From Gemmatimonadales bacterium UBA7889 (lineage in GTDB: Bacteria > Gemmatimonadota > Gemmatimonadetes > Longimicrobiales > Gaopeijiaceae): a stretch of 12,224 nt of DNA. The stretch's first letter is position 1. Each line of letters opens with the position of its first letter. The DNA is taken from NCBI GenBank assembly GCA_002501085.1, contig DLRL01000010.1:1-12224 (forward strand), given 5' to 3'. The position numbers were made by a program, and so were the translations under genes. Under the pieces are notes generated by a model. It did not search any database, was not told where the DNA came from, and saw only the letters and a list, made by a program, of their open reading frames with translations. Of the stretch, positions 1-9,762 are shown in pieces.

Positions 1-50
1 ACAGTTCTCACGCATCCGCGCACGTCCGCATGCGATAGCGTCCTCACTGT

Positions 51-161
51 TTAGTCGCTTTTCAGACCGATTTGGTTGGAGCGGCTGCGCACATGACGGT
101 GCGCGAATATGAACGCGATGGCAGGCACAGAAAGCACTATACTGGCTAGATTCCCGAGCAT
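51..161 (-). CDS. Possible 36-residue membrane microprotein, or C-terminal relic of a membrane protein
   Basis: This short open frame begins ATG (complement of 159-161) and ends TAA (complement of 51-53). The product starts MLGNLASIVLSVPAIAFIFA and ends in a basic, polar tail (HRHVRSRSNQ...). That is one hydrophobic helix of about 20 residues followed by a positively charged end, the usual look of a last transmembrane helix with a cytoplasmic tail. An in-frame stop lies four codons before the ATG, and I see no convincing ribosome binding site. It is therefore more likely a surviving C-terminus of a decayed transporter than a functional small gene. No family is recognised. The next stretch, to about 280, also looks like degraded coding sequence, which fits decay. 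Confidence 0.25.
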   Translation of the reverse strand: MLGNLASIVLSVPAIAFIFAHRHVRSRSNQIGLKSD

Positions 162-180
162 CACCGCAGATTAGGCGTAT

Positions 181-276
181 GCACTATATCCTCCACTAGC
201 AGTGCTCTTGCTCCTCGCATGCGGGGACGGCGAACCAACAGCGGGGCTAGGAGCTAGTGGGTTGCGACCATTCTGA
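181..276 (+). pseudogene. Relic resembling a lipoprotein signal peptide
   Basis: In this frame the DNA reads LAVLLLLACGDGEPTAG at about 196-246, a typical lipoprotein lipobox (L-L-A-C) followed by the usual G/D-rich linker. There is no usable start in frame: a stop lies at 172-174, the only ATG nearby (179) is in another frame, and the frame ends at TGA 274-276. This could be the N-terminus of a lost lipoprotein gene that suffered a small frameshift and then truncation. It could also be chance, since a run of leucine codons is short evidence. Confidence 0.25.
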
Positions 277-340
277 AAGGACTTCGCTACTGGTCGGACG
301 TGGTGATCCATCGTAGGGTGGCTCCTCTACCCACATCTAC

Positions 341-346
341 AGGAGG
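341..346 (+). promoter_or_regulatory. Strong Shine-Dalgarno of the PD40 gene
   Basis: A perfect AGGAGG lies six bases before the ATG at 353. It fixes that ATG as the start and makes the following signal peptide the true N-terminus. Confidence 0.85.
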
Positions 347-352
347 ATCCCG

Positions 353-1255
353 ATGAAGCTGCTAACCCCGGCGCTCATCGCGAGCGGCCTAGGGCTCTTG
401 GCCTTCAACGGTCTCAGCGCCCAGCGCTCGCCACTGTCCCGTGCCCAGGTCCAGGCCGTGAACATGGGTGCCGCTCTGAATGCCGCCGGACGGGACTCGG
501 AGCCGACCTTCGGCACAGACCGCCGCACGATGTACTTCAACTGCGCTGACCGCAGGCCGGATAGTGGAAATGACATTTGCACGTCGACGCTCGTCGACGG
601 TCAGTGGAGTGCCGCGGAAATTGTCCCTGCACCGATCAGCACCGAGTACCTCGAGGTCGAACCGCTCCTTTCTCCGGATGGCAACCAGCTCTACATCATG
701 AGCGATCGACCTGGTGGTATGGGCAGCATGGACATTTGGGTGAGTGATAAAGTGGATGGCGAGTGGACGGAGCCGAGGAACCTCGGAGCGCCCATCAACT
801 CTCCTGCTGCCGACCACTGCCTCTACTTCACCGGGCCGGACTGGAGTGTGGCCTACTGGACGTCGACGCGTCCCGGCGGATACGGCGGAAACGACATCTG
901 GCGGTCGGAGAGGGTGGACGGCGTTTGGCAGGAGGCCGTGAACCTCGGTCCCCAGATCAACTCTGCTGGCAGCGAACACCATTCGCTGCCGTCCGCTGAT
1001 GGCCGCTCACTGTACATCACCGCCATCCGCGACGAGGGGTACGGCGAAGAGGACATATATGTGACGACCCGCGACGACCGCGGTGTATGGGGGGCACTCG
1101 TCAACCTGGGTCCACTGGTGAACACGGAGAAGAACGACCGCTGCCCTGCGTTTTCCCCGGATTTCCAGATCTTCTACTTCGACTCCGAGAGGGCCGGCGG
1201 CTACGGGGACAAGGATATCTGGTGGGTCTACGCGGAAAACCTCAGGTCAGGCTAG
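353..1255 (+). CDS. Exported PD40/TolB-type beta-propeller protein
   Basis: This 300-residue protein has an N-terminal signal peptide (about residues 1-24: a lysine, a hydrophobic run, then LSAQ), so it should act outside the inner membrane. The rest consists of five WD40-like (PD40) blades at roughly residues 48-80, 100-131, 152-182, 207-237 and 262-290. Each carries a version of the core S-P-D-G...LY..S-x-R-P-G-G-x-G..D-I-W, for example SDRPGGMGSMDIW (117-129) and TRPGGYGGNDIW (172-183). These repeats occur in TolB and in Gram-negative periplasmic or surface proteins and usually mediate protein or ligand binding. No enzyme domain or OmpA-like C-terminus is attached, so the function is unknown. 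The gene stands alone, with 452 bases to the next intact gene. The family call is safe; a specific role cannot be given. Confidence 0.88.
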   Translation: MKLLTPALIASGLGLLAFNGLSAQRSPLSRAQVQAVNMGAALNAAGRDSEPTFGTDRRTMYFNCADRRPDSGNDICTSTLVDGQWSAAEIVPAPISTEYLEVEPLLSPDGNQLYIMSDRPGGMGSMDIWVSDKVDGEWTEPRNLGAPINSPAADHCLYFTGPDWSVAYWTSTRPGGYGGNDIWRSERVDGVWQEAVNLGPQINSAGSEHHSLPSADGRSLYITAIRDEGYGEEDIYVTTRDDRGVWGALVNLGPLVNTEKNDRCPAFSPDFQIFYFDSERAGGYGDKDIWWVYAENLRSG

Positions 1256-1452
1256 TTCCCGGGAGATACGTCCCCTTAGAAACGTATACTGCGTCCAGAT
1301 GTTAGAACGCTGTGTAATAGCCATACCCTCATTCTGCCCCCTTACCCCGTAAGAACGCAACGCAGACGGGAGCGTTTGATCTATAGACTAATAGGCTGAC
1401 ATTTCTCGTTTCGATCAACGACTTCGCTGAGCTATGAGGGGCTGTGCACTCT
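1256..1452. other. Intergenic stretch without recognisable gene
   Basis: This follows the PD40 stop and precedes the decayed hydrolase fragment. I see no open frame with family features, no tRNA and no strong hairpin-plus-T terminator. With the pseudogene and the leader region it makes a 452-base gap between intact genes. Confidence 0.5.
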
Positions 1453-1683
1453 CTAGTTCGGCGCTCCGAAATATTTATCGAGCCAGTCGATGGTTTCCCG
1501 TACTACCTCTTTCTGGGGCAGCCTATGGCCAAACCCAGGATAGATACTGTGATGCTTGTCTCCGTCAGGAGTGCCTAGCAGACTGAGCATTGGAATCTGT
1601 GCACCCTCAATCGGCTCCAGCGGGTCATGTTACCCGTTAAGCATCAGTGTTGGGATGGTGATTCGGGTTCCGTATAGGAAAAG
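1453..1683 (-). pseudogene. C-terminal fragment of a serine hydrolase / S9-type peptidase domain
   Basis: Read on the minus strand, about 75 codons give a coherent C-terminal part of an alpha/beta hydrolase. It contains TRITIPTLMLNG, a TAA stop (complement of 1630-1632), then HDPLEP...PMLSLLGTPDGDKH..YPGFGHRLP...ETIDWLDKYFGAPN and a TAG stop at 1453-1455. The pattern is the acid strand (N-G-x-x-D-P), the catalytic His segment (G-H) and the closing helix (E-T-x-D-W-L-D-x-Y-x-G-P). It resembles the hydrolase domains at the end of large S9 peptidase or kinase-linked proteins. The fragment lacks the nucleophile region, carries an in-frame stop where a charged residue is expected, and ends abruptly near 1683 at AT-rich DNA. 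I read it as the remnant of a deleted gene, not a functional gene. Confidence 0.72.
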
Positions 1684-1707
1684 TATTTATAAAAAAAGGT
1701 ATATACC
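1684..1707 (+). promoter_or_regulatory. AT-rich leader with Shine-Dalgarno and a 10-bp palindrome before the hydrolase
   Basis: A very AT-rich tract (TATTTATAAAAAAAGG) ends in AAAGG at 1695-1699, eight bases before ATG 1708, an acceptable ribosome binding site. The perfect palindrome GGTATATACC (1698-1707) directly abuts the start codon. The TATTTATAAA part could serve as a -10 element, but no -35 partner is clear. The composition contrasts sharply with the GC-richer surroundings and marks the junction where the minus-strand remnant ends. Confidence 0.45.
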
Positions 1708-2898
1708 ATGGATAGAAAAGCATTCGTGAAGCTCGCTGCGGCAAGCCCGGCGTTGGCAAGTCCCATCTACGCGGGATGTTCGGATGGTAACCCTGGTGGC
1801 GACGCGAATGGGGCTGTCATCGGTACACCCTCACTCGACTCTCAGACCGGGTTCACCTTCTATTCCCCTCTCGCTGAGGAATGGTACCGGGGCGGACAGT
1901 ACTTCGAGTGGACCTCGACGACTCGAAACAACCAGGGCCGTTCAGTGAACGTCTTCTACCGGACCTTTGGAAACCGCTCAAACCCGGCCCTGTTGATACT
2001 CCACGGATATCCCACGTCGAGTTACGACTTCCGGGAGATGATTCCCTTCTTAGAAGAAGATTACTTCGTGACCGTCCTCGACTTCCCCGGTTTCGGCTTC
2101 TCTGACAAGCCTCAGGACGGCTATTCCTACATGCTGGAAGACGACGCGAAACTCGTCGACTACTTCGTCCGAGAGGTCGTGGGTCTGTCCAGGTTCCATC
2201 TCCTGACCCACGATCGTGGCGGGAGCGTCGGCTTCGCGTTTCTGGGCAACTACCTGGCCAGCGAGGAGAAGGAATACGAGATCACTTACCACTTCATATC
2301 CAACGGCGGGCTCTTTCTTCCCTTGGCCAACCTCTTCCAGGCCCAGATCTCCTTGCTCACGGTGCGGGGTCCCGACCTGACCCGGGAGCGGCAACCTCAG
2401 CCCCGACGGACGGAAGGCACACCCCAGCAACTCGCCAACGCTGACATTCAGGCCTTCAATGACGGGGCCGGAGCACGTCTCTACGTTGGAAAGTACCTGC
2501 TGGAGCGGGCGGCTAATGAGTATCGCTGGCTGGATAACCTCCGCGAGAGCCCAGTTCCGACAACACTGATCTGGGGACTTCAGGACACGGTGAACCCACC
2601 GCGCATCGGTAATCACATTTGGTACAACTACCTCGATAAGAGGTCGGTGGAGAGCAGTTACTGGGTCCTGCCGACTGCCGGCCACTACCCCCAACGGGAC
2701 GAGCCCGAAGAGATGGCCGGAATCGTCCGCACCTGCTTGGAGGTGGGGATACCCGTACCGGAGGAAGAGAACGCGTTCATGCGGACTCTGGCTCGAGGCA
2801 GGACCGCGACATCACCCGTCTACATGGGTCGCTCCATCATCGAGAACGTCTACTTCCCAGGGGCCGTCGCGTACTCGCCGGACGGGTACAGTTTCTGA
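1708..2898 (+). CDS. Exported alpha/beta hydrolase, MEST / haloalkane dehalogenase-epoxide hydrolase type
   Basis: The 396-residue protein begins with a Tat-like signal (D-R-K-A-F-V-K, residues 2-8, a variant of S-R-R-x-F-L-K) and a possible but imperfect lipobox ending at Cys24 (Y-A-G-C). An anchored periplasmic protein is likely. The hydrolase domain spans about 75-345. The oxyanion motif is HGYP (99-102), the strand-helix LDFPGFGFSDKP lies at 124-135, and the nucleophile elbow HDRGG (168-172) carries Asp169. The acid is probably Asp293 (WGLQD) and the base His326 (AGHYPQ). An Asp nucleophile is the mark of haloalkane dehalogenases and epoxide hydrolases rather than esterases. FGFSDKP and the ISNGGLF segment (197-203) resemble the MEST subgroup. 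The last 50 residues extend past the usual domain end. The substrate cannot be told. Confidence 0.82.
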   Translation: MDRKAFVKLAAASPALASPIYAGCSDGNPGGDANGAVIGTPSLDSQTGFTFYSPLAEEWYRGGQYFEWTSTTRNNQGRSVNVFYRTFGNRSNPALLILHGYPTSSYDFREMIPFLEEDYFVTVLDFPGFGFSDKPQDGYSYMLEDDAKLVDYFVREVVGLSRFHLLTHDRGGSVGFAFLGNYLASEEKEYEITYHFISNGGLFLPLANLFQAQISLLTVRGPDLTRERQPQPRRTEGTPQQLANADIQAFNDGAGARLYVGKYLLERAANEYRWLDNLRESPVPTTLIWGLQDTVNPPRIGNHIWYNYLDKRSVESSYWVLPTAGHYPQRDEPEEMAGIVRTCLEVGIPVPEEENAFMRTLARGRTATSPVYMGRSIIENVYFPGAVAYSPDGYSF

Positions 2899-3026
2899 GG
2901 TACTCTAAGGTGCCTCGGCAAACGTAGGGACCGAGCAAAACAGTGTTCGTAGGTGCGCTAGACGGGCTCTGTAATCCTGTGGCTCACTCCACAATATGAG
3001 AGCGAGGAAGTAGGAATCTCGTCCCT
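2899..3026. other. Convergent intergenic spacer
   Basis: This spacer separates the 3' ends of the plus-strand hydrolase and the minus-strand zinc-ribbon gene. A weak inverted pair CTCGG / CCGAG sits near 2914-2937 with a long loop and no T-tract. I cannot support a terminator here, although one would be expected. Confidence 0.4.
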
Positions 3027-3368
3027 CTAGATTTTTCTGGTGTTAGTTGTCCCGCAGATGGGACAGAAGGCATGCCCACTGTCCAGTACCTCCATTCCGG
3101 TCTTGCGACCACATCCTCGGCATTTGAGCAGATCGTGAGGCCAAACTTCGTAAGGCACCTCACCACTCCGGGCCAAACGCACACCCATCAACAGCGTCGA
3201 ATTCCTAGAGAGAGGACAGATCATCCCTTCACAGTCCTCACCCACATCAAAACACAGCAACTTACCTCCATCGGGAATGGTAGCATGCGCCTCATGTGCT
3301 ACCGACGACGTCCAGGCAACTCGCACAGTCTTATCGCATTGAGGGCAGTAGGTCGGCTGCGATTCCAT
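3027..3368 (-). CDS. Small cysteine-rich zinc-ribbon protein, last gene of the PFOR operon
   Basis: This is a 113-residue protein of unrecognised family. It has nine cysteines: Cys8-x2-Cys11 at the N-terminus, Cys39, Cys46 and Cys51 in the middle, and a clear ribbon pair Cys83-x2-Cys86 and Cys102-x2-Cys105 at the C-terminus. The last four form a typical rubredoxin/zinc-ribbon knuckle set. Cys8/Cys11 with two of the central cysteines could form a second metal site. There is no signal peptide or membrane segment, so it is cytoplasmic. The start is fixed by GGAGG (complement of 3376-3380), seven bases upstream and overlapping the stop of the oxidoreductase gene. The 11-base gap implies co-transcription. 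A role in PFOR assembly, electron transfer or regulation is possible but only inferred from position. Confidence 0.7.
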   Translation of the reverse strand: MESQPTYCPQCDKTVRVAWTSSVAHEAHATIPDGGKLLCFDVGEDCEGMICPLSRNSTLLMGVRLARSGEVPYEVWPHDLLKCRGCGRKTGMEVLDSGHAFCPICGTTNTRKI

Positions 3369-3379
3369 GGCCCTTCCTC

Positions 3380-7029
<3,650 letters not shown>

Positions 7030-7033
<4 letters not shown>

Positions 7034-8625
7034 GCATTTGGCTCCGCAACCATCTCAATAGCGGCGCAGGGGCATTGTTCCGCGCAAATTCGGCAGCCCG
7101 TACACAAGTCGTAGTCGAAACGGTAGCGCTTGCCCACCCCGAGTTTGATCACCGCGTCATCCGGACAACAGCCAAGGCACGCGTCACATTCAAAGCAGTT
7201 GCCGCACGACAGGCAACGCTGCGCTTCGTAGCGCGCGGATTCCTCATCGAGTCCCCCGATCACCTCGTCGAAGGTAGTTTGGCGTTGACTCACCGGGATG
7301 TGTGCCTGCTCACGCTGAGCAGCATCCGTATCATACCATAAGTTCAGTAGCTCCGAGGTTGCGATCTCATGCTTCGGCGCAGGGATGTAGCTCGTACCCT
7401 TAAGGTAGGCGTCAATGTAGCGTGAGGCTTTCTTACCATGCCCGACCGCGACCGTGATCGTCCGCTCTGAGGGAACCATGTCACCGCCAGCAAACAGTCC
7501 CGGATACCCCGTCATCATATCGGGTCCCACAAGCACCGTTCCATCCTTCTTGAATTCTAGGCCCGGCACTGTCTGTAAGAAGTCTGTATCTACATCCTGC
7601 CCCAGTGCCATAATCAGCGTATCCACCTCAAGCTGCTCGAAACGCCCTGTCGGTTGTGGGTATCCAGCCTCGTCGAGTTCCATGACCTCAACCTTAAACA
7701 TGGATTCATCGATTTGCCTAATTGTTCGTAACCAATGCATTTCCACACCTTCGTCCAAGGCTTCGACAGCCTCAAAGTCGTGGGCAGGCATGTGCTCGCG
7801 ATCCCGTCTGTAGATGATAAGGGCTTCATCAGCGCCCAGCCGTTTAGCAGTTCGCGCCGCATCCATCGCCGTATTCCCTCCGCCATAGATCGCCACCCGT
7901 CGCCCGATCTTGGGTTCCTCTCCATCCTCCACGTCCCGGAGGAAGCTGATGGCATCGTACATCCTCCCTGCGTCCCGCGCCGGAATATCCACTCGACGAC
8001 TCAGGTGAGCGCCGATAGCGAGAAACCCTGCATCAAAACCACCGGCCTCCAGTTCGGCTACGACGTCCTCTACCTTGTGGTTGAGGACGATTTCAACACC
8101 CATGTCCCGAATACGATCGATCTCTGCGTCGAGTACGTCACGTGGGAGTCGATATTTCGGAATTCCGAAGTGCATCATACCACCAGCCATAGGACCGGCA
8201 TCGTGGATTGTGACATCATGACCGGCACGTCTCAAATGATAAGCAGCCGATAAACCACTTGGTCCTCCACCAATGACAAGGACCCGTTTGCCAGACATGT
8301 CTACTGGTGGGATGGGTACCGGCCAACCTTCTTTGAGTGCTTGATCGCCCAGGTAACGCTCAACCGCATGGATCGACACTGTTCGATCTACATCGACCCG
8401 GTTACACACGTCTTCACAGGGGTGATAACACGATCGCCCGTGGACAGCAGGCATTGGGTTATCCTGCATGATGACCTCCCAAGCCTCTCTGTACCGGCCA
8501 TCTTGAGAGAAGTCCAACCATAATTGAATGTTCTCACCAGCAGGACAGCCGTGATTGCACGGCGGAAGCCTGTCAAGATAGACGGGGCGCTCTAAGCGCT
8601 GGGGTACGCTGATGCTGGGGCTCAT
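7030..8625 (-). CDS. GltD-like FAD/NAD(P) oxidoreductase with C-terminal 2x[4Fe-4S] domain
   Basis: The 531-residue flavoprotein resembles the small subunit of glutamate synthase and its relatives (NfnB, DPYD N-terminal part). N-terminal cysteines Cys23, 27, 66, 70 and 74 match the cluster-binding adrenodoxin-reductase-like domain. The FAD site is VIGGGPSG (117-124). The NAD(P) site starts at YGGGN (247-251) and continues to YRR (272-274), whose arginines suggest NADPH. The pair PGLFAGGD (375-382) and ITVAVGHG (390-397) closes the FAD domain. A ferredoxin-like C-terminus adds Cys477, 480, 483, 487 and Cys508, 511, 514, 518, with Cys471 and 474 extra. No large glutamate synthase subunit is present. 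It probably passes electrons between PFOR-linked ferredoxin chemistry and NAD(P)H, an inference from fusion and operon. The ATG at 8625 has no good Shine-Dalgarno. Confidence 0.88.
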
Positions 8626-8858
8626 AAGGCAGACTTGCAGGGAAGGTCTATTTACTCTAGAACGACCCTAAAACCGTCTTGGATACAGAGCAAGAGTACC
8701 GTTGCCTGCTGCGCATCAAATCAGACACGCAAGATCGTGTTGGTAAGTACGCTAGGAAGGGGTGTTACTGAGGGGGGACCTGGGGAGCTTGACCTCCTGC
8801 AGACGCTTCTTGTAACTAGCCCACGAAATTGATCCTGGGCTCAAAGCTCTACCTGGAT

Positions 8859-8870
8859 TTCAATATTGAA
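8859..8870. repeat. 12-bp perfect palindrome TTCAATATTGAA
   Basis: TTCAAT/ATTGAA is perfectly symmetric and sits nine bases left of a second, longer palindrome. Such elements in a divergent promoter region are candidate operators. I cannot assign it to a regulator family. Confidence 0.45.
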
Positions 8871-8879
8871 GCGCAAGTT

Positions 8880-8898
8880 TGTAGGGAATTTCCCTACA
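8880..8898. promoter_or_regulatory. 19-bp palindrome TGTAGGGAA-T-TTCCCTACA, candidate operator
   Basis: Two perfect 9-bp arms flank one central base. The 1-base spacer excludes a simple RNA hairpin terminator, and no T-tract follows, so a DNA-binding dimer site is the natural reading. It lies 255 bases before the GltD-like start and about 290 before the DUF411 start, and could serve either. The regulator is unknown. Confidence 0.55.
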
Positions 8899-9050
8899 CG
8901 CGACCCCGTTGTTCCTCCCACAGCTAGGCACGACGAAGATCGACATTATTGTGGCACCATTGGGGGGCGCTCGTCCTGTTACACGTTCTGAACTCCCCAT
9001 GAACGTGAGGATGCCGAGATTCTGGGAGGGTCAATTGTATCCTCACGATA

Positions 9051-9080
9051 GTCCGGTCGAGGTGAGAGCCACGGCCGGAC
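9051..9080. repeat. Inverted repeat GTCCGGTC ... GGCCGGAC
   Basis: Eight-base arms (one G-T wobble) are separated by 14 bases. It lies just before a TATACT -10-like hexamer upstream of the DUF411 gene. It could be an operator or an RNA hairpin, but no T-tract follows and the signal is modest. Confidence 0.3.
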
Positions 9081-9176
9081 TTTGGTTGTATACTTTATCA
9101 GGAATTGACCGGATTAATTGGAATTCTTTCGAGTCCGGATGTAGTTTGATTTGCTGTGTGTCTATTCCTTGTAGAT

Positions 9177-9180
9177 GGAG
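9177..9180 (+). promoter_or_regulatory. Shine-Dalgarno GGAG that selects ATG 9187
   Basis: GGAG is six bases before the ATG at 9187. The in-frame ATG at 9181 directly abuts the GGAG and would be too close, so 9187 is the better start. Confidence 0.65.
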
Positions 9181-9186
9181 ATGCTA

Positions 9187-9651
9187 ATGGGTTTCAGGAG
9201 AATCACGAAGTTTGGGATCGGCACAGCAGCCCTTGCCCTTGTCGGGATCACGGGCATCGGATTCGCTCCTGCGCCGACGGAGCTCCCCACTGTGATCGTG
9301 CATCACGCCCCTACCTGAGGATGCTGCATTAAGTGGGTGGGCCACCTACAAGAGAACGGTTTTGATGTAACACTCATCGAGGTTGATGATGTTGGGGTGA
9401 TACAGGAAGAGCGTGGAGTCGCTGAGGAGTTTAGAGGATGCCACACGTCCAAGGTTGGAGACTACCTTGTCGAAGGCCATGTTCCGGCAGACTTGCTCAA
9501 ACGCTTCTTAGAGGAGGATGAAGGCTTGGCAGGCATCACCGTGCCAGGCATGATCGTAGGCCCACCAGGTATGGAGGGGTCAAAGCCGATGCCCTACGAC
9601 GTTCTAACATTTGATCAGAAAGGCAATAGCAGGATCTACGAGTCACGCTGA
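9187..9651 (+). CDS. DUF411/CopG-family protein, candidate selenoprotein (in-frame TGA at 9316-9318)
   Basis: Read through the TGA, this is a 154-residue exported protein. It has a signal anchor (about 1-30, MGFRRITKFGIG...), then TVIVHHAPT-[TGA]-GCCIKWVGHLQENGF, EEFRGCHTSKVGDYLVEGHVPADLL, the VPGMIVGPPGMEG motif and a closing PYDVLTFD. This matches DUF411 along its full length. That family, including the copper-resistance protein CopG, has a thioredoxin-like fold and binds copper through a C-x-C-C motif and a later C-H-T cysteine (Cys85 here). The TGA is codon 44, exactly the first Cys of CGCC. No other stop or frameshift interrupts the frame, and it ends in a normal TGA at 9649-9651. With the downstream hairpin, selenocysteine is the best reading. 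A Cys-to-stop mutation (one base from TGC or TGT) or a sequencing error is the alternative. No copper genes are adjacent. Confidence 0.75.
9333..9349 (+). promoter_or_regulatory. Candidate bacterial SECIS hairpin for UGA 9316-9318
   Basis: GTGGGTG (9333-9339) pairs with CACCTAC (9343-9349) through seven base pairs, one of them G-U, around a GGC loop (9340-9342). Twenty-one bases lie between the UGA and the loop, and the loop begins with G. Bacterial SECIS elements are known to sit within the coding region just after the UGA, with a small apical loop containing an early G at about this distance; in E. coli fdhF the gap is about 18. The stem overlaps codons of the conserved KWVGHL segment, so some pairing may be forced by protein sequence. 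Confidence 0.6.
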
Positions 9652-9673
9652 CTGCTCAAGTTAGACTCAGCAA

Positions 9674-9709
9674 GACACCTGTAGGCATCCGATTCGAAAT
9701 CGAGGTGTT
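9674..9709 (+). terminator. Possible 3' hairpin after the DUF411 gene
   Basis: ACACCT (9675-9680) pairs with AGGTGT (9703-9708), and an inner pair CGATT/AATCG (9690-9694, 9698-9702) stacks directly on it, leaving GTAGGCATC bulged out. It begins 23 bases after the stop codon. There is no T-run, so it is not a classical intrinsic terminator; it could instead be an mRNA-end hairpin. TGTAGGC also occurs twice nearby (9680-9686 and 9709-9715). Confidence 0.3.
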
Positions 9710-9762
9710 GTAGGCTAGAACTTGATCCCAACCTATACTCTGGCCCCCAATAACCGCCTAGC

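Larger units (their letters stand above)
1..340. other. Gene-poor left edge
   Basis: Apart from the small transmembrane ORF on the minus strand (51-161) and the lipoprotein-like scrap (181-276), I see no intact gene, tRNA, repeat array or strong terminator here. The last part (about 280-340) is probably the leader and promoter region of the PD40 gene, but no clear -35/-10 pair stands out. Confidence 0.5.
8626..9186. other. Long divergent regulatory region
   Basis: This 561-base gap separates the minus-strand PFOR operon from the plus-strand DUF411 gene, so both promoters should lie in it. I see no conserved gene; the short frames on either strand look like random translation. It holds two palindromes (8859-8870 and 8880-8898) and an inverted repeat (9051-9080). 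A good -10 hexamer (TATACT, about 9089-9094) faces the DUF411 gene, but without a clear -35 partner. Confidence 0.55.

Noticed and set aside
389..982. A 197-residue minus-strand ORF opposite the PD40 gene
   Set aside because: It is antisense to a protein with a perfect Shine-Dalgarno, signal peptide and repeat structure; its own product is Arg/Val-rich and motif-free.
8883..8893. GGGAATTTCCC resembles a eukaryotic NF-kappaB site
   Set aside because: The genome is bacterial and the similarity is coincidental; the whole 19-bp dyad is better read as a bacterial operator candidate.
8909..9187. A 92-residue plus-strand ORF in the divergent region
   Set aside because: The product shows no motif, the frame runs into the DUF411 start, and the region carries palindromes and promoter-like sequence instead.
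9337..9651. A separate 104-residue protein starting at GTG 9337
   Set aside because: It would begin in the middle of the conserved KWVGHL segment, has no ribosome binding site and would lack the CxCC motif. It is the 3' part of the longer frame read through TGA 9316-9318.
9686..9715. tRNA-like T-arm (GATTCGAAATC) after the DUF411 gene
   Set aside because: It has no matching acceptor, D-arm or anticodon stem around it. In particular it is not a tRNA-Sec gene.
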